Shown here: in pieces, positions 45,966 through 56,457 of the stretch | How positions within the stretch are numbered: the stretch's first letter is position 1 | Layout: every line of letters begins with the position of its first letter | Assembly: GCF_031582885.1 (NCBI RefSeq) | Contig: NZ_CP133988.1 | Location: forward strand, 689,501-753,500 | Source: Streptococcus parasanguinis | GTDB lineage: Bacteria; Bacillota; Bacilli; Lactobacillales; Streptococcaceae | Direction of reading: 5' to 3' | Length of the DNA stretch: 64,000 nt | Program-made: the position numbers and the translations under genes | The notes under the pieces: generated by a model | Told to the model about the DNA's origin: nothing | Database searches by the model: none | The model's input: only the letters and a program-made list of their open reading frames with translations

Positions 45966-46628
45966 ATGAAAAAATCAATCTTCCGTTGGAGTGCCGCTGT
46001 TCTGGTGGCTGCTTCACTTGGTCTAGCTCTCGGTGGTTGTGGTGCTAAGGATAAAAAAACAGCATCCTCATCCGCAAAAGCATCTACCAGCAAGGTAGAG
46101 AAAAAAGCCAAAAGTAATAGCAAAAAGAGTGCCGCATCTTCCTCTCAGGCAAACGATACAGCTAGCTCTTCGACTCAAGCCAGTAGCGCGTCAGCTTCAA
46201 AAGACTCTGGTAAGACCGAGAATGCGTCTACTACGACGCAAGCCCCTGTCCCTGCAGAATTGGTGGGAACTTGGGTAGGATCTAGTCCACAAGCGGATGC
46301 GATTAAAATGACTGTGGATGCCAATGGGGATGTGACAACAGTGGTTAGTTTCAAAAATGATAGCGAACCGACTCGGACAGCGACCTATACGGCTAGAGCT
46401 GTCAAAGCAACTGGAAATATCTACTATTGGGATGCTGAAGGTCTTGATGGAGCTGATGCCTTGCTTCCTGGGATCACAGGTCTAGGTGTAGCTGACTTCC
46501 GACTCGAACCTGGTTTTATCTTGGAAGAAGGACACTATACACCGATTGTTTTCACAACGGCTACCAATACACCATTTGACTACAACAAATACAATGATTT
46601 CCGTTTTTCATTAACCAAAGAACAATAA
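45966..46628 (+). CDS. Lipoprotein with serine-rich linker, function unknown
   Basis: The 220-residue protein has a lipoprotein signal ending in ALGGC (Cys25), then a Ser/Lys/Ala-rich flexible linker to about residue 95. The C-terminal domain begins PAELVGTWVGSSPQADAIKM; the GTW pattern suggests a small beta-barrel or lipocalin-like fold, but I cannot name the family. It is alone between its own promoter and a strong terminator. Confidence 0.85.
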   Translation: MKKSIFRWSAAVLVAASLGLALGGCGAKDKKTASSSAKASTSKVEKKAKSNSKKSAASSSQANDTASSSTQASSASASKDSGKTENASTTTQAPVPAELVGTWVGSSPQADAIKMTVDANGDVTTVVSFKNDSEPTRTATYTARAVKATGNIYYWDAEGLDGADALLPGITGLGVADFRLEPGFILEEGHYTPIVFTTATNTPFDYNKYNDFRFSLTKEQ

Positions 46629-46665
46629 AAAGACGAACTCGATGGAAAATCGAGTTCGTCTTTTT
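46627..46665. terminator. Bidirectional terminator between the lipoprotein and aquaporin genes
   Basis: AAAAAGACGAACTCGAT and ATCGAGTTCGTCTTTTT form a perfect 17-bp stem with a GGAAA loop. It serves converging genes on both strands. Confidence 0.95.
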
Positions 46666-46672
46666 AGATAGA

Positions 46673-47545
46673 TTAACGAAGATAGATAACTTTGAACAAT
46701 AATACAGCTAAGATAGCAGCAAGAATTGGGGCTACAACTGGTACCCAAGCATACCACCATTTAGAATCCCCTTTGTGTTCTCCCAAGATAGACTTTGGAA
46801 GGAAGGCATGGACCAAACGAGGACCAAGGTCGCGTGCAGGGTTCAAACCAGGTCCAGTAGGACCTCCAAGTGAAGTAACGAGAGCCATAACAAGGAATCC
46901 AAGAGCCAAGTGAGCAACACCTAGACCTGGAGCATCTGCTTGTGCCAAAGCCAATTTTGCTGCTGTTGAAGTAGCATTAAAGACTCCTCCTTGTTCAGCC
47001 GCAGCTTTTTGAGCTAGACCAGCAACCTCTGCTCCGAAGAAATTCTTGGTTAATCCAAGTGCCGCAAAGAAAAGTACGAATGATCCGGCAAACTCGTTGA
47101 TGAAACCATTGATGGTAGCAGCCTTACGTGTTTCAGGAGTTCCTTTATCCAAACTAGAAATCGTTGAGAATGTTCCCAAGATGTTGTTTGGATTCTCAGT
47201 CTGGTGATAATATGGACGGTGACACGCAACGACAACCAATTGTCCAAACATTGCTCCAAGAAGTTGAGCAACGATGTATGGTAAAACATTTGCCCATGGG
47301 AAGAGTCCGCTAACCGCAAGTCCAAGAGTGAAGGCTGGGTTAATGTGGTTCCCTGAAACATTACCGAACATCAAGGCTGGAATCATTACCCCCATCCCAT
47401 ATCCAATCGCAATGACAAGCCATCCGCTTTGATGACCTTTAGTTCCTTTTAATTCAACGTTTGCAACAGCACCGTTTCCGAGGATAAGTAGCAAAGCTGT
47501 CCCGAAAAACTCAGTCATGAGTTTAACACTAAAATCAAAATCCAT
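46673..47545 (-). CDS. Aquaglyceroporin (MIP family)
   Basis: The 290-residue protein has six membrane segments and two NPA boxes, NHINPAFTLG and GLNPARDLGPR; the aspartate after the second NPAR is typical of glycerol facilitators. It is longer than GlpF because of an insertion between the halves (about GAEVAGLAQKAAAEQGGVF), as in Gla-type proteins of lactic acid bacteria. Water, glycerol, or peroxide are possible substrates. The start is ATG at 47545 after AAAGGAG; an upstream in-frame ATG at 47593 precedes that site. No glpK or glpO is adjacent. Confidence 0.9.
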   Translation of the reverse strand: MDFDFSVKLMTEFFGTALLLILGNGAVANVELKGTKGHQSGWLVIAIGYGMGVMIPALMFGNVSGNHINPAFTLGLAVSGLFPWANVLPYIVAQLLGAMFGQLVVVACHRPYYHQTENPNNILGTFSTISSLDKGTPETRKAATINGFINEFAGSFVLFFAALGLTKNFFGAEVAGLAQKAAAEQGGVFNATSTAAKLALAQADAPGLGVAHLALGFLVMALVTSLGGPTGPGLNPARDLGPRLVHAFLPKSILGEHKGDSKWWYAWVPVVAPILAAILAVLLFKVIYLR

Positions 47546-47583
47546 GATTCTAATAATCTCCTTTATAAATTTTATACCAATCC

Positions 47584-47612
47584 ATTCTATCAAGTAAATA
47601 CTAACTTGTAAA
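47584..47612 (-). promoter_or_regulatory. Predicted promoter of the aquaglyceroporin gene
   Basis: On the minus strand: TTTACA, a 17-base spacer, and TAGAAT. Confidence 0.6.
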
Positions 47613-47665
47613 GAATTTTTAAAAATTTTATTTCAATAGATGAGAATAAAGTTAGTGAATTTCTA

Positions 47666-48853
<1,188 letters not shown>

Positions 48854-49074
48854 TTAACTTAACCGTTTTTGGTTTCATTGTATCATAAAATGGATGTCAT
48901 GAATCAAAATAGTAGCTTCAATTTTTGGTAATTTGTTTTATTTTTTTAGAAAAAAGCTTGCAAATTTTCCGAAAAGGAGTAAACTGATAGGGATAAATGG
49001 ATGTTTACTTCTAAGTAAGCAGAAGCGAGGATACGAATCCTTATTGGAAATGATCCATAAAAAGGGAGATGAAG

Positions 49075-49455
49075 ATGAAATTATATGTACAACTGACGAT
49101 TATATTCACGATTTCATTAATTGGTGAAATCATTTCTGATGGGTTGCACTTACCAATTCCTGGAAGTATGATCGGGCTGTTGATCCTATTTTTATTATTA
49201 CAGTTTAAGTTACTACGTATGCGCCACGTCAATATGGTAGGAAATTTTTTATTAGCAAACATGACGATTCTGTTTCTTCCCCCTGCTGTCGGTATCATGG
49301 ATAAATTCCATGTGATCGCTCCTTATCTATTTCCGATTATTTTGATTCTAGTTGGAGCCTTGGTCATCAATGTGGCTTTAATTGCAATCGTGGTTAGTTT
49401 TATAAAAAATCGTTTTGAGGGTGATTATCCAGAAGGGGGACACAAGCGTGGCTAA
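49075..49455 (+). CDS. lrgA: LrgA/CidA-family membrane protein
   Basis: The 126-residue protein has four membrane segments and the family motif PIPGSMIGLLILFLLLQ plus FLLANMTILFLPPAVGI. LrgA-type proteins work with LrgB as holin-like factors in cell death and, in Bacillus and S. mutans, in pyruvate uptake. ATG 49075 is eight bases after GGGAG. No LytST pair is in the window. It overlaps lrgB by 8 bases. Confidence 0.88.
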   Translation: MKLYVQLTIIFTISLIGEIISDGLHLPIPGSMIGLLILFLLLQFKLLRMRHVNMVGNFLLANMTILFLPPAVGIMDKFHVIAPYLFPIILILVGALVINVALIAIVVSFIKNRFEGDYPEGGHKRG

Positions 49456-50143
49456 TTTTGCGAGTAATCCTTTATTTGGGATTGTCTTATCTATTTGGGC
49501 TTATTTGATTGGGATGTTAATTTTCCGCAGATATCCCCATCCAATAACAACGCCACTTTTAGTGGCTACAGTAATCGTTATCTTATTCTTAATGATTACA
49601 GGAATTTCTTATAAAGATTACTATGTCGGTGGTTCCCTGTTAAATCAGTTGATTGGACCATCGACAGTCGCCTTGGGGATTCCTCTCTATAAAAGTTTCC
49701 ATTTGATGAAGCATCATGCACGGAGTATTTTGATCGGCTCAACAGTAGCGGTTATTGTGAATACGATTTTTACAGCCTTGATCGCGAAAGCATTTGGAAT
49801 GAAGTACTTTCTAGCCATTTCGCTCTTTCCAAAATCGGTTACGACTGCAATGGCAGTTGGGATTACTGAAAAAATGCAAGGAATTACGACCATCACTCTT
49901 GTGGTAGTTGTAGCAACTGGATTATTAACAAGTGTCTTGGGTCCAACGATATTGAAACTGTTAAAAATAAAGGATCCAGTAGCTATTGGGTTAGCCCTTG
50001 GAGGAACTGGACATGCAGTAGGAACAGGGACAGCGTTTAAGTATGGTCATGTGGCCGGTGCTATGGCAGGATTGGCAATAGGGATCACAGGAATTTTGTA
50101 TGTATTCATTAGTCCAATTGTGGCTTCGATGATTTTATCCTAA
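49448..50143 (+). CDS. lrgB: LrgB/CidB-family membrane protein
   Basis: The 231-residue protein has about six to eight membrane segments and the LrgB motifs LGPSTVALGIPLYK-like (IGPSTVALGIPLYKS), FPKSVTTAMAVGI and GTGHAVGTGTAF. It is the partner of LrgA. GTG 49448 follows AGGGGGA by seven bases and overlaps the lrgA end. Confidence 0.92.
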   Translation: MANFASNPLFGIVLSIWAYLIGMLIFRRYPHPITTPLLVATVIVILFLMITGISYKDYYVGGSLLNQLIGPSTVALGIPLYKSFHLMKHHARSILIGSTVAVIVNTIFTALIAKAFGMKYFLAISLFPKSVTTAMAVGITEKMQGITTITLVVVVATGLLTSVLGPTILKLLKIKDPVAIGLALGGTGHAVGTGTAFKYGHVAGAMAGLAIGITGILYVFISPIVASMILS

Positions 50144-50161
50144 AACAATTTATTATTTTTC

Positions 50162-50190
50162 TGAGAGAGGCTCAAAAAGGCTCTCTTTCA
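50162..50190 (+). terminator. Possible terminator after lrgB
   Basis: AGAGAG and CTCTCT form a short stem around a GGCTCAAAAAGG-like loop, followed by TTCATTTTG. Weak. Confidence 0.4.
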
Positions 50191-50276
50191 TTTTGTAGTG
50201 AAAGCTTAAAAATCCATCCGGAGTGAAAGAAGCTTTTCATGATTACTATCCAAAGCTTTTCCAAGCGTTTAAAAAA

Positions 50277-50285
50277 TGGTATAAT
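50277..50285 (+). promoter_or_regulatory. Predicted extended -10 promoter of ebfC
   Basis: TGG then TATAAT at 50280-50285, 39 bases before the start. Confidence 0.55.
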
Positions 50286-50324
50286 GAACTGTAAATTTCA
50301 GAAGTTGGAAGGAATGTCATTACT

Positions 50325-50624
50325 ATGATGAATATGCAAAATATGATGAAGCAAGCTCAAAAATTGCAAAAGCAAATGGAGCAACGCCAAGCGGAATTAG
50401 CCGCAACTCAATTTGTAGGGAAATCTGCTCAGGATTTGGTTGTTGCAACTCTTACAGGTGATAAGAAGGTTGTTTCCATTGATTTCAATGCTGCAGTGGT
50501 CGACCCAGAAGATACAGAAACGCTTTCTGATATGACGGTGCAAGCCATCAATGCTGCCATTGAAGAAATTGATGCTGCAACCAAGAAAAAACTCGGTGCT
50601 TTCGCAGGGAAATTACCATTTTAA
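50325..50624 (+). CDS. ebfC: Nucleoid-associated protein YbaB/EbfC
   Basis: The 99-residue protein starts [20 protein letters not shown], a helix typical of YbaB, followed by the central beta strands and the C-terminal helix with [15 protein letters not shown]. The homodimer binds DNA. In many genomes it follows dnaX and precedes recR; here it is alone. Confidence 0.95.
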   Translation: MMNMQNMMKQAQKLQKQMEQRQAELAATQFVGKSAQDLVVATLTGDKKVVSIDFNAAVVDPEDTETLSDMTVQAINAAIEEIDAATKKKLGAFAGKLPF

Positions 50625-50650
50625 GCTAAGGAAGTTTTCATTAACTCAAA

Positions 50651-50675
50651 AGAGGCTCAGTTTTGAGCCTTTTTC
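50651..50675 (+). terminator. Intrinsic terminator after ebfC
   Basis: AGGCTCA and TGAGCCT pair around GTTT, followed by TTTTT. Repeat copy 2 starts 17 bases later. Confidence 0.85.
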
Positions 50676-50691
50676 AGATTGAAGACAAAGT

Positions 50692-50866
50692 CATATTAAA
50701 AACTTTCCTTGGGTGAGTACGGACGTTAGGTGAAATTATCCAGTGGATGATTTCAGCAATCCAGGAAGTTCCAAGACTAATTATTGAGCCTAAGGTCTCA
50801 ATAATTCCGAGTGCCTGAAACGTTATTGTTTCAGGCACTTTTCTCACGGCGGAAAGTTTTAGTATT
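50692..50866 (+). repeat. Dispersed structured element, copy 2 (expanded second stem)
   Basis: Same core as copy 1: P1 50700-50708 with 50851-50859, the P3 stem ATTATTGAG/CTCAATAAT at 50780-50805 with the CCTAAGG loop, and P4 (GTGCCTGAAAC/GTTTCAGGCAC). The P2 region is longer, with a 10-bp stem 50732-50741 and 50745-50754 of different sequence. The 5' partner of the loop is CCTTGGG, which still pairs through a G-T. It lies between the ebfC terminator and the end of a converging ABC transporter gene. Confidence 0.85.
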
Positions 50867-50916
50867 TTCTTTCTTTGAAACACTAACGATATATTTTTAG
50901 GTTTATGTCAGCAATT

Positions 50917-52491
50917 TTATTCTTTTCTTAGTTCAATGACTTGATCGTATCGACTTTCATCATCAATATGGTGAGCGATTTCTAACACCATCATCGGTAG
51001 TGAGAAAATCAAGTCTCGAACCATTTGACTATTTTCTACGTCAAGAGCTGCAGTTACCTCATCTGCTAATAAAATATCCTTTTTACGAAGTAGGAAGCGG
51101 GCTAGTTCAATCCGGACACGTTGTCCGCCTGAAATATTTTCTCCGTTATTAGTGATTACAAAATCAAGCCCATCAGTTAGTTCATGATCGAGTTTGACCT
51201 GTCTTAAAACAGTCTCTAATTCTTGATCTGAAAACTCTTGTCCCAAACTGAGATTGTAGCGAATAGTATCATTAAAGAGGAAAGGATGCTGGCTGATAAT
51301 GCCTACCTGACGAACAAAGTGACTTGTTTTAACTCCATCTCTTGTACGACAAGTAATCGTCCCATCATCCGCCTTTTCTTCTCCTGTGATCATTCGAAAG
51401 AGGGTTGATTTCCCACAGCCACTTGGCCCTTTGATGAGGACTTTTTCGCCTTGTCGAATGGCTAGATTAAGATCGCGAATAATCTCTCTACCGTTATAAG
51501 ATTTACTTAAATGAGAAATTTCTAGTTCTTCTACTTGAGAGATCGAATGATTGTCCGTTTCACTATCATCTGCTCGATTCAAGATTCCGAAAATCTTTTC
51601 TGCCGTTGTTTTGGCTCCTTGTACTTCAACCACATCATACATGATATTTTGGATAGGCCCTACCAGTTGACCAGCAGCAATATACATAGCAACCAGGCTA
51701 GCCACTGAAACATGATGACCCTGCATAGCAAGGAAGAACCCTAATACCAAGGGAAGTACTTGGCTCAGAAAGACCATAAAACCATTACAAAAGAAAACAA
51801 TATTATGGGTAAAAACAAACTTTTGAATGGCTCGCTGATAACGTAGGTTGATATTCCAGACGCGCTGAGAATTTTCAGGCAAGGCCTGATTCATCCGCAA
51901 GGTTTGAGCTCCTCGAATACTATCAGAGATTTGGTTATGAACGGCTGTTCTTCCCTGAGACATTTCATCCCCTGAATTCTTTAGCTTATTATTCATCAAG
52001 AATTGTGGAATAGGACGTAAGATTGTGAAGAAAACAAAGATAGAACCCAATAAAACATTTTGGGCGATGATATAGATCGCCGTAATCAGTGCCCCAAATC
52101 CCCAGCATGAAATAGACATATAGCGTTCAAAAAAGTTATCTCCTAGAAATTCCATATCCTGTGTCAGCATGGTAATCTTTTCATCTTCACTATATTCCCT
52201 GTCTTCCATTAACTTCTGAAAAAGGGCCGTTCGGATATTCATGTGAATTTCACGTCGAAAGACATTATTTGCATGATTACAAAATAACATTAGACTATAC
52301 AAAGCGAAATAGACAGAAAAACCAAAGAGAGCAAATTTCCAAATAGAGGAATAGGTAAGGTTATTTTGATCTATCGATAATGCTTTGGCGACAACCAAAG
52401 GTTGCCCTAATGCGAGACCCCCATTTGCCAGTGCTCCAATAATGGTTAGGTATTTTGTTTTTTTATCAAGATATTTAAAGATATTAATCAT
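50917..52491 (-). CDS. ABC exporter half-transporter (membrane and ATPase domains fused)
   Basis: The 524-residue protein has a six-helix ABC exporter membrane domain (about 1-300) and an ATPase domain with Walker A GPSGCGKST, signature ISGGQRVRIE, Walker B ILLADEVTAALD and a switch histidine in LEIAHHIDDE. There is no C39 peptidase domain. The likely partner is itself; the substrate (peptide, drug or lipid) cannot be deduced. The gene and its upstream region are more AT-rich than their neighbours, which hints at acquisition. It is monocistronic and converges on repeat copy 2. Confidence 0.85.
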   Translation of the reverse strand: MINIFKYLDKKTKYLTIIGALANGGLALGQPLVVAKALSIDQNNLTYSSIWKFALFGFSVYFALYSLMLFCNHANNVFRREIHMNIRTALFQKLMEDREYSEDEKITMLTQDMEFLGDNFFERYMSISCWGFGALITAIYIIAQNVLLGSIFVFFTILRPIPQFLMNNKLKNSGDEMSQGRTAVHNQISDSIRGAQTLRMNQALPENSQRVWNINLRYQRAIQKFVFTHNIVFFCNGFMVFLSQVLPLVLGFFLAMQGHHVSVASLVAMYIAAGQLVGPIQNIMYDVVEVQGAKTTAEKIFGILNRADDSETDNHSISQVEELEISHLSKSYNGREIIRDLNLAIRQGEKVLIKGPSGCGKSTLFRMITGEEKADDGTITCRTRDGVKTSHFVRQVGIISQHPFLFNDTIRYNLSLGQEFSDQELETVLRQVKLDHELTDGLDFVITNNGENISGGQRVRIELARFLLRKKDILLADEVTAALDVENSQMVRDLIFSLPMMVLEIAHHIDDESRYDQVIELRKE

Positions 52492-52535
52492 AACTCTCTC
52501 CTAGAAAATAGAACCCTATGATTGAGAAATATCAG

Positions 52536-52560
52536 ATGTAATCATTAAATCTTATTACAT
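52536..52560. promoter_or_regulatory. Inverted repeat in the leader of the ABC exporter gene
   Basis: ATGTAAT and ATTACAT are inverted around 11 bases, between the predicted promoter (52591-52619, minus strand) and the start codon. It could be a regulator site. Confidence 0.4.
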
Positions 52561-52590
52561 ATTATTCTTTGTGATATATTTTACATGCTC

Positions 52591-52619
52591 ATTATACATC
52601 TAAGAATAAGTCTGGTCAA
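52591..52619 (-). promoter_or_regulatory. Predicted promoter of the ABC exporter gene
   Basis: On the minus strand: TTGACC, a 17-base spacer ending in TG, and TATAAT. The leader is about 90 nt. The rest of 52620-52740 is AT-rich with nothing recognisable. Confidence 0.8.
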
Positions 52620-52742
52620 TGAATATTCAAAAAATTAGAAATGATTAAATCTTTAATAACTAATATTTTAAGATAAGCCTTTGAAAATGCTCTATTTGTC
52701 TGTCGGATGAAAATTTACTTTAGTCAATCTTTACAGAAATGA

Positions 52743-52795
52743 AATAAAAAGCACCCCCAAAGAAAGATATGAAAATATCTAACTCTAGGAGTACT
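52743..52795 (-). terminator. Terminator of the exonuclease gene
   Basis: On the minus strand a stem of about 21 bp from 52795-52775 to 52770-52750 is formed, with a four-base loop and several G-U pairs, followed by TTTTTATTT. On the plus strand the same G-U positions become C-A mismatches, so the hairpin is built for the minus-strand transcript. Confidence 0.75.
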
Positions 52796-52814
52796 GCTCA
52801 GTTTTGAGCTTTTT

Positions 52815-53408
52815 TTATTCATCAAAGAATCCGGATAAGTCCAAGCCTCCGAAGGGGTTGGTGGAGAAGTTCTCTTGCTCTTCAAGGAGGGTACGGCCTT
52901 GATCAAATTCGAGGAATTGTTCGTAGACAAGAGCTGTCATGCGGGCGTCCTCTAAGCTATCGTGTGATTTTCCTGCGACTCCCAAAAATTCTGCAACGGT
53001 GTGGAGTTGGAGATTTTTAATGCCGTGGAGGTCAGATGGACGACGTTCGAAAGCCTCGTCAAAGACATCGACAGCGTACTGGTCTTCTAGATCCAAGCCA
53101 TTTTCAAGTAGGATGGGTAGGTCGCTCTTTTTGGCATTGTATCCGATCAAGGGCCGGTCTCCTACAAAGGCCTTGAATTCGCTGAGGACCTGCTCGAGTT
53201 GAGGGGCATTTTGGATCTTGTCCTGGGTAATGCCAGTCAGGCCGTTAATAAAGCTTTTTAGGGGCTTATCGGTGTAGACGTAGGAGTCGTAGTGATCGAC
53301 TTCTTTACCGTGCGTAAAGTGTACGGCAGACACTTGGATGATCTGATAGGCGCCTTCGTATTGGTTAAATTCGAGGTCAAAGGCGATATAATCTTCTAAT
53401 GCTTTCAT
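52815..53408 (-). CDS. DnaQ-like 3'-5' exonuclease (DEDDh)
   Basis: The 197-residue protein has the DEDDh motifs: FDLEFN at the start, IGYNAKKSDLPIL in the middle, and SHDSLEDARMTA near residue 150. It resembles the proofreading domain of DNA polymerase III epsilon and the exonuclease region of PolC, standing alone. Substrate is probably single-stranded DNA or RNA. The C-terminal 35 residues are acidic. Confidence 0.85.
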   Translation of the reverse strand: MKALEDYIAFDLEFNQYEGAYQIIQVSAVHFTHGKEVDHYDSYVYTDKPLKSFINGLTGITQDKIQNAPQLEQVLSEFKAFVGDRPLIGYNAKKSDLPILLENGLDLEDQYAVDVFDEAFERRPSDLHGIKNLQLHTVAEFLGVAGKSHDSLEDARMTALVYEQFLEFDQGRTLLEEQENFSTNPFGGLDLSGFFDE

Positions 53409-53461
53409 GGGAAATCTCCTGTGGTAGAAAAGAAAAGGGACTGGTAGGATCCAGCCCCGGA

Positions 53462-53956
53462 TTATCGACGGAAAACGCGTGCCCAGAAACCTTTGCTTTC
53501 TTGCTCCTGAACTTTTTCGTTGGCTTGTTCAAGTTCAAGTTTCAAGGTATCTCGGTCGTTCATTGCTTGTAAAGTCAATTGTTGTTGTTGGTCCAATTGC
53601 TTGTCTTTTTCAGCAATTTGAACGTCTTTCACGCGCAACTGTTCATCTTTCTTAGCGAGTTGCTCGTCTTTGGCTTTGAGTTGCTCGTAGAGACGGACGA
53701 TTTCAGCATTTTTTTCATCTACTAAAATTTCCATCAATTCGCGTTGCTTCACATCATCGCTGACTGGTTCATCTTCAAAAATAGTTTTTTTGTAGATTTC
53801 TTCGAGCTTAATCAAGCCACTACGGGTTACAACGGTAACCCCTTTTTCGTTTTTTTGGGTATCTTCTGGAGCCAGCGCCTTGACACGGTTATTGACCGCC
53901 TGGCGGCTGACTCCTAAAATTTCAGCAATTTCGCTGACAGTTTTTTCAATCGCCAT
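53462..53956 (-). CDS. rocS: Chromosome segregation regulator RocS-like protein
   Basis: The 164-residue protein has an N-terminal helix-turn-helix (EIAEILGVSRQAVNNRVKAL), a long coiled coil with the heptad-like KDEQLAKKDEQLRVKD, and a short amphipathic C-terminal helix (KGFWARVFRR) able to bind the membrane. This is the layout of pneumococcal RocS, which links DNA and membrane in chromosome segregation and capsule-dependent division. Family assignment rests on layout and the N-terminal sequence. Confidence 0.78.
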   Translation of the reverse strand: MAIEKTVSEIAEILGVSRQAVNNRVKALAPEDTQKNEKGVTVVTRSGLIKLEEIYKKTIFEDEPVSDDVKQRELMEILVDEKNAEIVRLYEQLKAKDEQLAKKDEQLRVKDVQIAEKDKQLDQQQQLTLQAMNDRDTLKLELEQANEKVQEQESKGFWARVFRR

Positions 53957-54060
53957 AACTTCCTCTAATATCTTTTTCTATGAAATACTCTATTAGATAG
54001 TAACATAAGTAGGCTAAGCTGTCAAATGAAGCAAAGAAAGGCTACGCCTTGATACCACGA

Positions 54061-56349
54061 TTAGTGGGCCTCTGTCATTTCAGGAAGATGGAGGCTTGAT
54101 TGTGCTAAGTCAATGGTGAGTTGGTAATCGGTTTGATCACGCACAGTGATTTCAAAGTCCGTCGTGTAAAGGACCAAGCGAAGAGTTGCACCTTTTTCGA
54201 GCTTGTAGATGGTTGGCTGGAGATCAAAGTCAAATTCCATCCACTCGCCTGGCGTTACGGCCTCAACTTCTAAGAGGTCATGCCGGTTTTGGAGGTTGAG
54301 ATAACCTTTCGAAATCACTCGTTGGCCCGCTTCCTTGAATGGCAATTCAGTCAAGTTGTCTAGCATATGGTAGCGACCATTATCCAGCGTACGGACTGAC
54401 AAGACAGCAGGATAGGGTTGGAGGTATTTCTTGCTTCCAAGCTCTAAGAGTTGGGCTGAGAGAAGACCTTTATTGGTGCTGGAGTGAAGTCGCAGGTGAA
54501 GGCGAGCTTTCCCATTGAGGTGTAGGTCTTCTTCGATTGGAAGGTCAATGGTCACTTGTTGGGCCTTATCTTGGTAGAGGTCCGTTAAGAAGGTCGGATA
54601 AGCCTTGCCATAGCGCTCATAATCTTCTGTCTCGTAGCGGTTTTGGATGACTTTTTCGTCATCTCCCAGGGGGAAGGTTCGCTTTCTTGTTTGGTTGCCA
54701 AAATCATCCAAGGAAGTCCAACTTTGTTCTCCTGTATTGTCCTGCCAGATAACAGCAGGCAATTCATAGCTTGAATCGTAGCCCAGTAATTTTTTAGAAA
54801 GTAGGGCGTTCATGCTTTCGCGGAAGTCAATGGATTGCCAGTTGTTGAGGTAGACATGGGCACCATTGTGATAGAAGAGGTGTTTCTTGATGCTTGCTGG
54901 AAGAGCCTGGAACATATTAAAGACGTGAAGGGGTTTGACGTTCCAGTCTTGGGAGCCATGGGTAAAGACCACCTCTGCCTTGACCCGATTTGCGTTTAAG
55001 AGATAATTGCGATCGTGCCAGAACTGATTGTAGTCTCCGAAAGCGCGTTCCAGCTCTTTTTTGACGCGATCAAGATCGGCTTGGTGGGCCGCATTGTGAT
55101 GTAAATAATCCCCACCTAGAAGGTTGCGCGAATAGGTCAATTCGGCAAGGGAGTCAAAATCTTCACCTGGATAGCCACCAGGACTTGTCACGAGACCATT
55201 TTCGCGGTAATAGTTGTACCAAGAAGAGATCCCTGCTTCTGCAATGATGACTTCTAGGCCGTCCACACCTGTGGTCGCAAGACCGTTAGACATGGTTCCA
55301 AGGTAGGAGATCCCGGTAGTTGCGACCTTTCCATTAGACCAGTCGGCTTTGACTTGACGCTGGCGTGTGTGATCTGTAAAGGCCCGGCAACGGCCATTGA
55401 GCCAGTCGATGACATTCTTGTAGGCTTCGATTTGTTGGTAACTTCCATTGGTCATTAGCCCTTGCGAATCTTTTGTCCCCACTCCAGATACGTAAAGATT
55501 GGCGTAGCCACGGGGCAGCAGGTAGTCATTGAGGGTGTAGCTAGAGTTGATATGAGTGAGTGTTTCTTCAGCTTCATCGACTAGTTCAGCTTGACCAAGA
55601 GGGTCCACCAATTCTAATTGAGGTGTTTCTACTTGAATGGTATGAGGTTCTTTAACCTCGAGGTCGACATTCATATTGTAGAGGGCCTTGTCGCTGGCCT
55701 TGTCGTTAGTCCCTTGGTGGTAAGGGCTAGCGGTCATGACAGCTGGAATCTTTCCTTCATAGCGAGGACGGATGATGCTGACCTTGACCAAGTCTGGCAG
55801 ACCATCCTTATCGGTATCGACCCGGCTTTCGACATAAACGACCTCGCGGATGGCATCCTGGCTTGTAAAGGTCGCGAGGCTCTTACCATTAAAATAGTGA
55901 TACTGGTTGGTCTCAGGAATCAAACCATCGCTAACCAACTGATCAATTAGTAAATTCCCTTTGACTGTTCGAGTATTGAGGAGGTGATAGAGGTTTTCAA
56001 CCAAGTTTCCATACTCAATCGGAAATTGGACTTCTTTCAAAAAACTGGTCGTATCTTCAAAATCAATAAAATAGTGGAAACCGAGCAACTGGAGAGCTAC
56101 TGTGTAAAAAATGTTCGAAGACCATTCGCGGTCAGATTGGATATAAGTTAAAAAGTCTGTTTTAGAATCCACCACTAGGTTAGAGAGGGGATAATCTGTA
56201 TCTTTATAGGTGAAGTAAACCTTGCGGACAAACCATTCAAACAGTTCTTTTTCTGGGAGGTGGGTGGGAAGGTCAAACCCAATTTCTTTTAGTTCCTTAA
56301 GAATGTCTTTTTGGTCAACAGATAGATAGCTATATTGATTGTATTTCAT
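54061..56349 (-). CDS. pepX: Xaa-Pro dipeptidyl-peptidase PepX
   Basis: PepX removes X-Pro dipeptides from peptide N-termini during nutrition. The 762-residue protein has the catalytic serine at residue 348 in [11 protein letters not shown], the same number as in the lactococcal enzyme. An aspartate in GSQDWNVKP and a histidine in [10 protein letters not shown] complete the triad. The N-terminal dimerisation domain and C-terminal jelly-roll are present. Cytoplasmic, single gene. Confidence 0.97.
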   Translation of the reverse strand: MKYNQYSYLSVDQKDILKELKEIGFDLPTHLPEKELFEWFVRKVYFTYKDTDYPLSNLVVDSKTDFLTYIQSDREWSSNIFYTVALQLLGFHYFIDFEDTTSFLKEVQFPIEYGNLVENLYHLLNTRTVKGNLLIDQLVSDGLIPETNQYHYFNGKSLATFTSQDAIREVVYVESRVDTDKDGLPDLVKVSIIRPRYEGKIPAVMTASPYHQGTNDKASDKALYNMNVDLEVKEPHTIQVETPQLELVDPLGQAELVDEAEETLTHINSSYTLNDYLLPRGYANLYVSGVGTKDSQGLMTNGSYQQIEAYKNVIDWLNGRCRAFTDHTRQRQVKADWSNGKVATTGISYLGTMSNGLATTGVDGLEVIIAEAGISSWYNYYRENGLVTSPGGYPGEDFDSLAELTYSRNLLGGDYLHHNAAHQADLDRVKKELERAFGDYNQFWHDRNYLLNANRVKAEVVFTHGSQDWNVKPLHVFNMFQALPASIKKHLFYHNGAHVYLNNWQSIDFRESMNALLSKKLLGYDSSYELPAVIWQDNTGEQSWTSLDDFGNQTRKRTFPLGDDEKVIQNRYETEDYERYGKAYPTFLTDLYQDKAQQVTIDLPIEEDLHLNGKARLHLRLHSSTNKGLLSAQLLELGSKKYLQPYPAVLSVRTLDNGRYHMLDNLTELPFKEAGQRVISKGYLNLQNRHDLLEVEAVTPGEWMEFDFDLQPTIYKLEKGATLRLVLYTTDFEITVRDQTDYQLTIDLAQSSLHLPEMTEAH

Positions 56350-56398
56350 AGGCTGCTCCTTTTATCAGTTTCTTTGTTCTTTGTTCTTTACTTCTTAT

Positions 56399-56427
56399 AT
56401 TATACTTGATAAAATAGTATTTGTCTA
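56399..56427 (-). promoter_or_regulatory. Predicted promoter of pepX
   Basis: On the minus strand: TAGACA, a 17-base spacer, and TATAAT. Confidence 0.65.
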
Positions 56428-56457
56428 AAGACCTTTCGTCTATAAGGAGAAGGAATA

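Noticed and set aside
48933..49127. 64-codon frame overlapping the start of lrgA
   Set aside because: It overlaps lrgA in another frame, and the ribosome site fits lrgA at 49075 better.
52796..52822. Plus-strand terminator-like hairpin GCTCA/TGAGC with T run
   Set aside because: No plus-strand gene or clear promoter lies upstream; it overlaps the end of the minus-strand exonuclease gene and is probably incidental.
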